Assembly (NCBI GenBank): GCA_009379975.1 | Contig: WHSS01000014.1 | Location: 1 to 42,428 of the forward strand | DNA: 42,428 nt | Reading direction: 5' to 3' | DNA from: Actinophytocola sp. | Lineage (GTDB): Bacteria; Actinomycetota; Actinomycetes; Mycobacteriales; Pseudonocardiaceae | Part shown: positions 19,070 to 27,074 of the stretch, one piece after another | Layout: each line of letters opens with the position of its first letter | Numbering within the stretch: position 1 is the first letter of the stretch | Program-made: the position numbers and the translations under genes | The notes under the pieces: model-generated | What the model saw: the letters and a program-made list of their open reading frames with translations, nothing else | What the model was told of the DNA's origin: nothing | Databases searched by the model: none

Positions 19070-20602
19070 TTACGAGCGGTAGATCGTGAGCGCGCTGGCC
19101 CGCGAGCGGAACCGGAAGTGGTTACCCAGCGGGCCGAGTTCGCCATCGGTGGCGATCCTGCGGTTGCCCCCGAGGAGCCGGACGTCGAGCTCTGCGAGGT
19201 GTTCGTGCCGGTAGACGTGGCTGGCGTGCAGCGAGTTCGTGATGGCGCCGAACAGGAATCGCGCACGGGAGAACGGCGCGTCCGCCCGCAGGTAGCGGAC
19301 GTCGAGCACTCCGGTGTCCATGGCGGGCCGCCGGGGCGGCGTGATGCCCGTCGCGGGAGAGTAATCGCCGTTTCCGACGAACAGGATCCACAGCGAACGC
19401 CGCTTGCCGTTGAGCTCGACGCGCAACGGCCGCGCCCTGCGTAGCACCCGCGCCGTGGCGATCGCCGCCGCCGGCCACTTGGGATGCTTACGCTGCAGCC
19501 ACTCGCGCATCCGCACCATCTCGGGGTACGCGCCGAGGCTGGCGGTGTTGACGAACCAGCGCCGGATCTCGTTGTCATCACCGTCACCCTCGCCGTAGGC
19601 GATGGTCACCTCGCCGAGATCGATGCCGACGGCCGCCCCCGCTTCGGTGGCCGCGTCCGCCTCGGGCATCGACCGCACGCCGACGTCACGGGCGAAGTGG
19701 TTGAGGGTGCCGGCGGGGATGAGGGCCAGCGGCAGGTCGTTGTCGGCGGCGACTGAGGCGACAGCGGCCACGGTGCCGTCGCCGCCCGCGACGGCGAGCG
19801 CGCGCACGGCATCACCCCGCTCATCGATCTCGCGCTGGAGCTGGGCGCGCAGGTCGACGCCCCGTTCCGGATAAATGAAGGTCGCCGATGGCCAGGCGAC
19901 CTTGCATTGCCGGATCGGATCGATGGTCGCATCGCCGGAGGTGGGATTGACGACGACGAGCATGTCCTCGCCGTCCCGCATGACCGGTGCCGACGCCCGG
20001 TGCGCGGTGTGCGCGGGTGCGTCGGAATGCAGCGGCCACCAATGCCGGGTAGCGGCGGCCGCCGCTACGCCGATCAGCACGCCGGCGCCGACATCGCTGG
20101 GCCAGTGGACTCCGGTGTGCACCCGTGAGTACGCCACGGCGGCGGCCAGCCCACCGACCGCGACCCCGGCGGCGGGCGCCTCCATGCTCACAGCGGTCGC
20201 GAAGGCGGCGGCGGACGCGGCGTGCCCGGACGGAAACGAGGACGAGGTCGGTCTGCGGACGAGCCTGCGGCGCACGGGCACCTCTACCGCGGCGGGCCTG
20301 CGCCGGGGAAACAGCCGCTTGCCCAGCAGGTTCGCGCTGGCGCTCGCACCGGCGATCGCCGCGGTTCCGCGCAGCGCCGCCCGCCTGGTCGGGCCCTTAC
20401 GGGTGGCGAGGACGGCGCCGACGGCCCACCACAGCACACCGTGGTTGGCGGCTCGCGAAAGCACGCGCAGCGCCTCGTCCGCGCCGGTCGGGCGCAATCT
20501 GGCGGACCGGCGCATGAGGGCGCGATCCGCCCGGCTCACGCCGCGCCGGCGGCGTCCAACTGGGTCCGTCACACCAGCAACGTAACGCGAATTTTGCGGC
20601 AC
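19070..20602 (-). CDS. Fused PAP2 phosphatase and diacylglycerol/sphingosine-kinase-like protein
   Basis: The 510-residue protein joins two lipid-phosphate domains. Residues about 50-200 are a PAP2 phosphatase with KX6RP (KRLFPRRRP), FPSGH and SRVHTGVHWPSD motifs in hydrophobic surroundings. Residues about 215-510 are a DAGK-type lipid kinase with VVVNPTSG and the nucleotide loop AVAGGDGTV, then LIPAGTLNHFARD. One half removes and the other adds phosphate to lipids, so the pair may act in phosphatidic acid or undecaprenol recycling. It lies inside the Pup locus but on the opposite strand. The GTG at 20602 is used; a GTG at 20572 would drop 10 residues, and neither has a strong ribosome site. 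Confidence 0.87.
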   Translation of the reverse strand: MPQNSRYVAGVTDPVGRRRRGVSRADRALMRRSARLRPTGADEALRVLSRAANHGVLWWAVGAVLATRKGPTRRAALRGTAAIAGASASANLLGKRLFPRRRPAAVEVPVRRRLVRRPTSSSFPSGHAASAAAFATAVSMEAPAAGVAVGGLAAAVAYSRVHTGVHWPSDVGAGVLIGVAAAAATRHWWPLHSDAPAHTAHRASAPVMRDGEDMLVVVNPTSGDATIDPIRQCKVAWPSATFIYPERGVDLRAQLQREIDERGDAVRALAVAGGDGTVAAVASVAADNDLPLALIPAGTLNHFARDVGVRSMPEADAATEAGAAVGIDLGEVTIAYGEGDGDDNEIRRWFVNTASLGAYPEMVRMREWLQRKHPKWPAAAIATARVLRRARPLRVELNGKRRSLWILFVGNGDYSPATGITPPRRPAMDTGVLDVRYLRADAPFSRARFLFGAITNSLHASHVYRHEHLAELDVRLLGGNRRIATDGELGPLGNHFRFRSRASALTIYRS

Positions 20603-20651
20603 CGCCTAAACGGCTCACCGCAATCTCGCTCGGAGCGCATAGCATTGGGTC

Positions 20652-22010
20652 ATGCAGCGTCGGATCTTTGGCATCGAGACCGAGTTCGGGGTCACGTGCA
20701 CCTTCCACGGCCAGCGGAGACTCTCACCGGATGAGGTGGCGAGGTATCTGTTCCGCCGGGTGGTGTCCTGGGGTCGCTCGTCGAACGTGTTCCTGTCCAA
20801 CGGCTCTCGGCTCTACCTCGACGTGGGCTCGCATCCCGAGTACGCGACGGCGGAGTGCGATGACCTCGCCCAGCTGGTCACCCACGACAAGGCGGGGGAG
20901 CGGATCTTGGAAGATCTGCTGGTCGACGCCGAGCGCAGGCTGGCCGATGAGGGCATCGGCGGTGACATCTACCTGTTCAAGAACAACACCGACTCCGCGG
21001 GCAATTCCTACGGATGCCATGAGAATTACCTGGTCGGGCGTTCCGGGGAGTTCTCCCGTATCGCCGATGTGCTGCTGCCGTTCCTGGTCAGCAGGCAGCT
21101 GATCTGCGGCGCGGGCAAGGTGCTGCAGACGCCGCGAGGTGCGGTGTTCTGCCTGTCCCAGCGCGCCGAGCACATCTGGGAAGGTGTCTCGAGCGCGACC
21201 ACCCGGTCCCGGCCGATCATCAATACCAGGGACGAGCCGCACGCCGACGCCGAGCGTTACCGCAGGCTCCACGTCATCGTCGGCGACTCGAACATGGCCG
21301 AGCCGACCACGCTGCTCAAGGTCGGCACTGCCAACCTGGTGCTGCAGATGATCGAGGAAGGTGTGCAGTTCAAGGACTTCACGCTGGACAACCCGATTCG
21401 CGCCATCCGAGAGATCAGCCACGACCTGACGGGGCGCAGGCAGGTCCGGCTCGCGGGCGGCAGGGAGGCCTCCGCGCTGGACATCCAGCGCGAGTACCAC
21501 GCCCGTGCGGTGCAGCATCTGGAGAGTAACGGCGGCGACGCCATCGCCAAGCAGGTCGTCGAGCTGTGGGGCCGCGCGCTCGAGGCGGTCGAGCAGCAGG
21601 ACTACAGCAAGATCGACACCGAGGTCGACTGGGCCATCAAGCACCGGCTCATCGATCGCTACCGGGCCAAGCACGACCTAGACCTGTCGAGCCCGCGCAT
21701 CGCCCAGCTCGACCTGGCCTACCACGACATCCGCCGCGGCCGCGGCATCTTCGACATGCTGCAGCGCAAGGGGCTGGTCAAGCGGGTGACCGACGACAGC
21801 GAGATCGAGCTCGCCAAGGACACGCCGCCACAGTCGACGAGGGCGAAGCTGCGGGGCGACTTCATCGCGGCGGCGCAGGCCGCGCAGCGTGACTTCACCG
21901 TCGACTGGGTGCACCTCAAGCTCAACGACCAGGCGCAGCGCACCGTGCTGTGCAAGGACCCGTTCCGCAACGTCGACGAGCGGGTAGAGCGGCTCATCGC
22001 CAGCCTCTGA
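20652..22010 (+). CDS. pafA: Pup-protein ligase
   Basis: PafA uses ATP to form an isopeptide bond between the C-terminal Glu of Pup and a substrate lysine. The 452-residue product is a paralogue of Dop, with GIETEFGVT (7-15), the catalytic Asp57 in [34 protein letters not shown] and [31 protein letters not shown], and the C-terminal small domain from about 400. No Shine-Dalgarno precedes the ATG. A TAGCAT hexamer at 20640-20645 would place a transcription start at or near the A of the ATG, so the mRNA may be leaderless. It is divergent from the PAP2-kinase gene. Confidence 0.97.
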   Translation: MQRRIFGIETEFGVTCTFHGQRRLSPDEVARYLFRRVVSWGRSSNVFLSNGSRLYLDVGSHPEYATAECDDLAQLVTHDKAGERILEDLLVDAERRLADEGIGGDIYLFKNNTDSAGNSYGCHENYLVGRSGEFSRIADVLLPFLVSRQLICGAGKVLQTPRGAVFCLSQRAEHIWEGVSSATTRSRPIINTRDEPHADAERYRRLHVIVGDSNMAEPTTLLKVGTANLVLQMIEEGVQFKDFTLDNPIRAIREISHDLTGRRQVRLAGGREASALDIQREYHARAVQHLESNGGDAIAKQVVELWGRALEAVEQQDYSKIDTEVDWAIKHRLIDRYRAKHDLDLSSPRIAQLDLAYHDIRRGRGIFDMLQRKGLVKRVTDDSEIELAKDTPPQSTRAKLRGDFIAAAQAAQRDFTVDWVHLKLNDQAQRTVLCKDPFRNVDERVERLIASL

Positions 22011-22023
22011 GGGGCGGGCGAGG

Positions 22024-22077
22024 TTGGGTGAGTGTGACGTTCAGCCCGACCTACCGTCCGAGCGTCACACTCGCACA
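22024..22077 (-). repeat. 54-bp imperfect palindromic element, copy 2 (inverted)
   Basis: The reverse complement matches 15147-15200 at 46 of 54 bases, including both ends (TGTGCGAGTGTGA and GTCACACTCACCCAA). It begins 13 bases after the pafA stop, as copy 1 lies just past arc. The remaining gap to 22175 carries ATG-distal AT-rich sequence (AAAATTCACTATGTAGG) that may be part of the promoter of the next gene. Confidence 0.85.
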
Positions 22078-22175
22078 GCGAAAGGGTGGCGGCCGGCAGC
22101 GGGATCGTCAAAAATTCACTATGTAGGTGGGTTGTTGGCATACTCCGTTCACCCACAGGTAAGGTCGGCGTCCTT

Positions 22176-23186
22176 ATGAAACCGCGATCGCAATCCCTGC
22201 CCGAGGGAGCAGGCACCGACGACGACAAACCCGGTGTTTCGGTGATCATGACGGTGCTCAACGAAGAGCAGCACATGCGCTCTGCCGTTGAGGCTGTGCT
22301 CCGCCAAGACTATCCCGGACCGTTCGAGCTGATCATGGCTCTTGGGCCGTCCGATGACGCGACGGACGAGATAGCGGCGAGCATCGCGACCGAGGACGAG
22401 CGCGTGACGACCGTGGCCAATCCGGCGGGCGCCACCCCGATCGGCCTCAATCGTGCGATCAAAAAGGCCCGGCACGACATCCTCGTCCGAGTCGACGGAC
22501 ATTGCGTCCTGCCGCCGGATTACGTCAGCACCGCGGTCGAAGTGCTCGAGCAGACCGGCGCGGACAACGTCGGCGGGTCCATGGACGCCGAGGGGACCAC
22601 GCCCTTCGAGCGTGCGGTCGCCCGAGCGACCAACAGCTGGCTCGGCGTCGGCGGCGCGCGGTTTCACGTCGGCGGGTCGGCCGGGCCCGCCGAGACCGTG
22701 TACCTCGGGTCCTTCCGGCGTTCGGCACTCGAGCGGGTCGGCGGCTACGACGAGGCCATGCGCCGCGCCCAGGACTGGGAACTGAACTATCGCCTGCGGC
22801 GATCGGGCGGCACCGTGTGGTTCACGCCGGAGATGCGCGTGGCCTACCGTCCAAGGCCGAACATCCGCAAACTGGCGAAGCAGTACTTCCAGACCGGTCA
22901 ATGGCGCCGCGCCGTCGTCCGACGGCACCGCGAGACGCTGAACCTGCGCTATCTAGCGCCGCCGCTCGCCGTCCTCGGCGTGGTGAGTGGCACGGCGGCA
23001 GGAGTGGCAGGCTTCGCTCCGGCGTTGATCCTGCCCGGGGGATATGCCGTCGCGATCATCGCCGGCTCGACGCTGGTCGGCCGTGGCCTGCCTGCGAATT
23101 CCCGTGCCCGGCTGCCGCTGGTGTGCGCGACGATGCACATGGCGTGGGGTGCCGGCTTCCTCTTCAGCCCGCGTCGTTTGCGCTGA
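22176..23186 (+). CDS. GT2 glycosyltransferase with C-terminal membrane helices
   Basis: A 336-residue family 2 (GT-A) inverting glycosyltransferase resembling succinoglycan-type enzymes. The catalytic part (about 18-240) has VSVIMTVLNEEQHM, the DXD-like VRVDGHCVLP, and QDWELNYRLRRSGG, the position of the ED/QxxRW-like motif. The C-terminal 90 residues hold two or three hydrophobic helices (about 255-310), so it sits at the membrane and probably uses a lipid-linked acceptor. The ATG at 22176 is preferred over an upstream in-frame start at 22086, which would lie in the repeat. It converges on the six-gene operon that ends at 23222. Donor and acceptor sugars are unknown. Confidence 0.85.
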   Translation: MKPRSQSLPEGAGTDDDKPGVSVIMTVLNEEQHMRSAVEAVLRQDYPGPFELIMALGPSDDATDEIAASIATEDERVTTVANPAGATPIGLNRAIKKARHDILVRVDGHCVLPPDYVSTAVEVLEQTGADNVGGSMDAEGTTPFERAVARATNSWLGVGGARFHVGGSAGPAETVYLGSFRRSALERVGGYDEAMRRAQDWELNYRLRRSGGTVWFTPEMRVAYRPRPNIRKLAKQYFQTGQWRRAVVRRHRETLNLRYLAPPLAVLGVVSGTAAGVAGFAPALILPGGYAVAIIAGSTLVGRGLPANSRARLPLVCATMHMAWGAGFLFSPRRLR

Positions 23187-23221
23187 GTCAGCACCCTTCG
23201 ACCCGGAAAATCGAGACGTGG

Positions 23222-24085
23222 TCAGATCAGCGGGGGCCGCCCCGCCCTGGTCATGCGCCACGCGGCCCGCCAGCTGATCGGGCGGCGACCGCCACCGGGC
23301 AGGCGCAGGCCGTCGTAGTAGCCGCGGAGCAGCTCCTTCGCGGCTGCCAGCCGGCGGACCCTCGCGAAGTCGAGGATGAGCCAGTTGCCCAGATACAGCA
23401 CCGCGATGACGGCAGGCAGGTTGCGCTTGGCCAGCCACACCCGGTTTCGAGCACCCTGGTAGTAAACGTCAGGATGACGCTCGTGTGCGACGGCGGGGTG
23501 GTAGGTCTCCAGCTCGCCGCAGTAACGCACGGTGTACCCGGCGTCGATGACGCGCCACGCGAGCTCGATGCCTTCGTGCATGAAGAAGAACTCGCCCGGC
23601 CACGCGCCCGACCTTTCGAGCGTGACCCGCCGCGCGACACAGGTGCCTTCCCACAACACGACGACATCGCTGCTGCTGCGATCGTCGCCGACCCGCAGCC
23701 GCGGCACGAACCGCCGGGGACTGCGTTCCCCTTCGGGATCGAGCACCCGGGGCTGCACGACGCCCAGGTTCGGGTCGGCGGCGAACAGGCCGGCCGCGCG
23801 TGCGAGGAAGTTGTCATCGGCCAGGTAAGCGTCGTCGTCCAGGAAAAGCAGCAGTTCGCCGGTGACTTCGTCGATGCCGGCGTTGCGTCCCGCCGGGATA
23901 CCGACGTTCTCGGGCAGCTCCTTGATGCGGACGTCGTCCGGCAGGTTGTCCGGCCGGGCACCGTTGCCGACGACGATCAGATCGACGTCCACCCCGCGCT
24001 GACCCAGCACGGACTCCACGGCCCGCTTGAGTTCGTCCGGTCGCTTCGCCTGTGTCAGCACGACGCACGCGATCGTTGGGTTCAT
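23222..24085 (-). CDS. GT2 glycosyltransferase (rhamnosyl/galactofuranosyl-type)
   Basis: The 287-residue soluble or membrane-associated GT-A enzyme begins TIACVVLTQAKRPDELKRAVESVL. It has the divalent-metal motif LLLFLDDDAYL (Asp83-85), the GxPAGRNAGI segment typical of rhamnosyltransferase-like members, and HEGIELAWRVIDAGY as the catalytic-base region. The C-terminal basic helix region (about 225-287) may bind the membrane. Its ATG overlaps the stop of the upstream CDP-alcohol phosphotransferase by four bases (ATGA), so it is the last gene of the six-gene operon. It probably glycosylates the product made by the preceding genes. Confidence 0.87.
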   Translation of the reverse strand: MNPTIACVVLTQAKRPDELKRAVESVLGQRGVDVDLIVVGNGARPDNLPDDVRIKELPENVGIPAGRNAGIDEVTGELLLFLDDDAYLADDNFLARAAGLFAADPNLGVVQPRVLDPEGERSPRRFVPRLRVGDDRSSSDVVVLWEGTCVARRVTLERSGAWPGEFFFMHEGIELAWRVIDAGYTVRYCGELETYHPAVAHERHPDVYYQGARNRVWLAKRNLPAVIAVLYLGNWLILDFARVRRLAAAKELLRGYYDGLRLPGGGRRPISWRAAWRMTRAGRPPLI

Positions 24086-24858
24086 CGCAACCTCCGCGAC
24101 ACTAGGATGCTCAGCAGGTGGCCGCTCACCACGATCAACGCTACCGGGACGAGCGCGATGGTCAGGATCTGGCTGCCGAGCAGGGACCCGCCGATCGCGT
24201 CGACGACGGCCGCGATCAGCGCCAGGACGCTGAGTTCGATCGCGAGCAGTGCTCGGTGGAACGGGAAGTAGGCGATGAGGGAACGCAGGTTGCGCAGCCC
24301 GCGTGGCTTCATCACGGCCTCTTCGTCGGAAGCCATGGGACGCCCGTCGTAGGCGCGTGCGACGTGCACGAGATCCGTCTCGGACTTGATCATCAGCACC
24401 AGCACGGCCGTCGCGAGGCCCACCGTGGTCCAGCCGTCGATCGACCCGAAGCCGCCGTCGGCCCGCACTCCGAGCGCGGCCACGAGCGCGGCGTCGGTCG
24501 AGTAGTGCCCGATGCGGTCGAGGTAGACGCCGGTCGCCCCGGTATTCCGTCTCCAGCGTGCGAGTTCGCCGTCCGAGCAGTCGAACAGCAGCTGCAGCTG
24601 AATGAACACCACGGCGAGCGCGGCTGCCCAGAGGGAGGGGAGCGCGACGAACGCGGCGGCGACGAGCCCGCTACCGATCATCAGCCAAGTGACGCCGTCC
24701 GGAGTCAGACGCGTGGGCAGCAGCCAACGGGTGAAGTACACCGACACGTGGCGCATGTAGAGCCGCCCCGCCCAGTGCTCGGCGCTGACCCTGCCCATGA
24801 TCGATTCCGGCTGGGCGACCTCACGCAGCTCAGCGACTGAAGGTTTCGACGAACTCAT
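24082..24858 (-). CDS. CDP-alcohol phosphotransferase family protein with altered fourth Asp
   Basis: A 258-residue integral membrane protein with about six helices. The signature is present as DCSDGELAR (Asp93, Asp96, Gly97, Ala100, Arg101), then Gly110-VYL-Asp114-RIG-His118. The consensus is D-X2-DG-X2-AR-X8-G-X3-D-X3-D, so the fourth aspartate, the proposed catalytic base, is His here; the codon is CAC. Members transfer a phospho-alcohol from CDP-alcohol to an acceptor hydroxyl. The ATG at 24858 is taken, overlapping the dehydrogenase gene by 29 bp; an earlier in-frame start at 24903 would deepen the overlap. It may be inactive, use His instead, or act on another substrate. Confidence 0.87.
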   Translation of the reverse strand: MSSSKPSVAELREVAQPESIMGRVSAEHWAGRLYMRHVSVYFTRWLLPTRLTPDGVTWLMIGSGLVAAAFVALPSLWAAALAVVFIQLQLLFDCSDGELARWRRNTGATGVYLDRIGHYSTDAALVAALGVRADGGFGSIDGWTTVGLATAVLVLMIKSETDLVHVARAYDGRPMASDEEAVMKPRGLRNLRSLIAYFPFHRALLAIELSVLALIAAVVDAIGGSLLGSQILTIALVPVALIVVSGHLLSILVSRRLR

Positions 24859-25885
24859 CGACTCGCTTTCTGATCTGTTCTGAGTCAAGGCTGAGATCCT
24901 CAAGAACGGTGAACCGGTCGGGCCGGGTGGTGGGCGCGGTGCTCACGGCCGTGCAGAACTGCTCGTTGGTGAGTCCGAGGTCCGCGGGTAGCCGCGGGAC
25001 GCCGTAGCGACGCAGGCAGGCGTCCAACGGGCCGACGAAGTCGTCGTCGCGGAGGAACGACGCGAACAGCGCACCCACGGCGACCTGCTCGCCGTGGCGG
25101 GCGTTGCCCGGGTAGAGCGCGTCGATGGCGTGCGAGATCTCATGGCAGGCACCGCTGCACGGGCGGCTGTTGCCCGCGATGGACATCGCGAGGCCGCTGA
25201 GTACCAGCGCTTCGGCGAGCGTGTGCAGGAACGCATCCGACTCGATCGGCTCGGTGTGGTAGAGCACCGCCTCGGCGCCGGAGCGCGCGAGGGCGGCGGC
25301 CAGGCCGTCGACCTCGTCCCCGCGGACCCGGCTGGCCAGCCACCAGTCCGCCAGCGCCGACAGGTTGCTCAGGGCGTCACCGATGCCTGCCTTGATCCAC
25401 TGGAGCGGGCTCTCGCGCACGTAGTCGAGGTCGACGATGACCGCGATGGGGATGTGCACCCCGAAGGAGCCCTTTTGCTCACCGTGCTCGAGGGAGGCCA
25501 CCGGCGAAGCGAGCCCGTCGTTGGCCAGGCTGGTCGCGACCGCCACCATGGGCAGCCCGACCATGCTCGCCGCGTACTTCGCCACGTCGATCGTCTTGCC
25601 ACCGCCGATGCCGACCACCGCGTCATAGAAGGAGCCACGCAGCCGATCGGCGAATTCGCGCGCGTAGTCGACCGTGCCGCCATCGAGATGGAAGATGTCC
25701 GCGTTGTCGAGCTGGGGGCGCACCGTCTGGGCGATCTCCTCGCCCAGGCCCGCGCCCACCGCGATCGCGACCCGGCCGCCCGACGAGATGCGGCCGTCGG
25801 CAAGCAGCTCCGCCAACCGGCCGACGGCGCCGGCTCGGATGTCGATGCTGAGCGGAGACTCCACCATGCGGGCTAGCAGCGGCAC
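24830..25885 (-). CDS. sn-Glycerol-1-phosphate dehydrogenase (AraM/EgsA-like)
   Basis: The enzyme reduces dihydroxyacetone phosphate to sn-glycerol-1-phosphate with NAD(P)H and a bound metal. The 351 residues carry the nucleotide-binding GIGGGKTIDVAKY (92-104), TSLANDGLASPVAS (118-131), and likely metal ligands Asp170 in GIGDALSN, His248 (or His252) in CSGACHEISHAID and His264 in ARHGEQVAVG. These agree with archaeal G1PDH and Bacillus AraM rather than glycerol dehydrogenase. The GTG at 25885 follows AGGGAGG at good spacing and overlaps the nucleotidyltransferase gene by 13 bp; the later ATG at 25867 has no ribosome site. No PcrB-like prenyl transferase is in the window, so G1P probably feeds a CDP-activated headgroup instead. 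Confidence 0.88.
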   Translation of the reverse strand: MPLLARMVESPLSIDIRAGAVGRLAELLADGRISSGGRVAIAVGAGLGEEIAQTVRPQLDNADIFHLDGGTVDYAREFADRLRGSFYDAVVGIGGGKTIDVAKYAASMVGLPMVAVATSLANDGLASPVASLEHGEQKGSFGVHIPIAVIVDLDYVRESPLQWIKAGIGDALSNLSALADWWLASRVRGDEVDGLAAALARSGAEAVLYHTEPIESDAFLHTLAEALVLSGLAMSIAGNSRPCSGACHEISHAIDALYPGNARHGEQVAVGALFASFLRDDDFVGPLDACLRRYGVPRLPADLGLTNEQFCTAVSTAPTTRPDRFTVLEDLSLDSEQIRKRVDEFVETFSR

Positions 25886-26604
25886 GCGACCTCCCTGGCG
25901 ATCGCGAGGTCGTCGTGGTTGTCTACCTCGACCCAGTCGACCTTGCCGATGGGCGCGACGTGCACCTTGCCACCCGACTCAACGAGCTGCTGGTAGCCGT
26001 CCTCGTAGTACAGCGACGGATCCCGTGACCATGTGGTCTCCAACGCCGCCGCGAGGGGCGTGGCGGCCACCGGCTCGATCAGCGTGACGCCGATGTACTC
26101 GCCCGCTGCGGACGGCGGGTCGATGGCCTTGTTGATCCGCCGCACCGTGCCATCGGCGTCGAGGATCACCTTCATTTCCTCTTCACCCAACTGCTTGACG
26201 TCGTCGACGGCGAGCAGGATGTCCGGCCCGCGCGCGGCCAGGAGGCTCTCCTCGACGCTCGCGGGATGCACCGTGTCGCCGTTGGCCAGCAACACGCCCT
26301 CGCTGAAGAAGTCCCGGGCCATCCAGAGCGAGTAGGCGTTGTTCCACTCCTCGGCGCGGTCGTTGAAGACGGTGTGCAGCTTCAACCCGTAGCGCCGTTG
26401 AAGGTCGGGGACGCGCTCCTCGATGCGCTCAGCGGCGAAACCGGTCACGACGACGACGTCGTCCATGCCGACGTGCCGCATGTTCCCGAGCGCGATGTCC
26501 AGGATCGTCCGTTCGCCGTCCACCGGCAGGAGAGTCTTCGGCAGCCCGTCCGTCAGCGGCTGCAGGCGCCTGCCCGCACCTGCTGCGAGCACCATTCCAA
26601 TCAC
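25873..26604 (-). CDS. Nucleotidyltransferase, probable CTP:phospho-alcohol cytidylyltransferase
   Basis: The 243-residue GT-A-like nucleotidyltransferase has the activating motif MVLAAGAGRRLQPLTDGLPKTLLPV (about 4-28), the metal-binding VLLANGDTVHP, and DWVEVDNHDDLAIA near the C-terminus. This pattern fits LicC/inositol-1-phosphate-cytidylyltransferase-like enzymes that use CTP. Lying between a glycerol-1-phosphate dehydrogenase and CDP-alcohol phosphotransferases, it most likely makes CDP-glycerol from G1P, though hexose-1-phosphate or inositol-phosphate substrates cannot be excluded. The GTG at 26604 overlaps the upstream stop by four bases (GTGA). Confidence 0.83.
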   Translation of the reverse strand: MIGMVLAAGAGRRLQPLTDGLPKTLLPVDGERTILDIALGNMRHVGMDDVVVVTGFAAERIEERVPDLQRRYGLKLHTVFNDRAEEWNNAYSLWMARDFFSEGVLLANGDTVHPASVEESLLAARGPDILLAVDDVKQLGEEEMKVILDADGTVRRINKAIDPPSAAGEYIGVTLIEPVAATPLAAALETTWSRDPSLYYEDGYQQLVESGGKVHVAPIGKVDWVEVDNHDDLAIAREVACRC

Positions 26605-27074
26605 TCTTCTTCGTCCTCCTCGTCTTCATAGAGCGATGCCGGCTGCGTGAACCGCCGCCAGCTGTTGACGCTCTCGGCCACGAAGAAGGTGCCGAGTGCG
26701 ATTGCGGCCACGATCATGCCGAGCTCGAGCCAGCCGACGGCCGCGAGCACGCACGCGATCGGCAGGCGGAGCTCCCATCCGCCACCGGCGAACCGGACCC
26801 ACTGCGGAGGGCTGGACCGCTGATGGCGGAGTCGATAGACGACGTCGTAATGGTGGAAAGCCAGGGCGCACATCAGTGCGAAGCACGCGGGCAAGGCGTC
26901 CGGCTCGAAGAGCAAGGCCAGCGCGACGTAGGCGCCGTATTCGAGGGCGCGCAGCAGCGGCGGCACCAGCCAGCTCATCCGGCCGGCCTTCTTGGTGCCC
27001 CGTGCGGCGGCGAAGCGGCGGGCGATCGGGGTCGCCAGCGGTCCGTTGTCCTGGTATATGACTAGATCGCTCAT
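26601..27074 (-). CDS. Small polytopic membrane protein (DUF5941-like)
   Basis: The 157-residue product has about four hydrophobic segments (YGAYVALALLFEP, ACFALMCALAFHHYDVVY, LPIACVLAAVGWLELGMI, VAAIALGTFFVAESV) and ends in an acidic EDEEDEEE tail. The family is unclear; a resemblance to DUF5941 is my recollection only. The motif AFHHYDVVYRLRHQ could be functional. The ATG at 27074 overlaps the upstream stop (ATGA), and the end overlaps the nucleotidyltransferase start. It may anchor or supply substrate to the phosphotransferases. An upstream start at 27170 is rejected because it lies within the previous gene. Confidence 0.78.
   Translation of the reverse strand: MSDLVIYQDNGPLATPIARRFAAARGTKKAGRMSWLVPPLLRALEYGAYVALALLFEPDALPACFALMCALAFHHYDVVYRLRHQRSSPPQWVRFAGGGWELRLPIACVLAAVGWLELGMIVAAIALGTFFVAESVNSWRRFTQPASLYEDEEDEEE

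Noticed and set aside
22502-24271. 589-codon plus-strand ORF through the GT2 genes
   Set aside because: It overlaps one GT2 in another frame and is antisense to the other, and has no motifs of its own.
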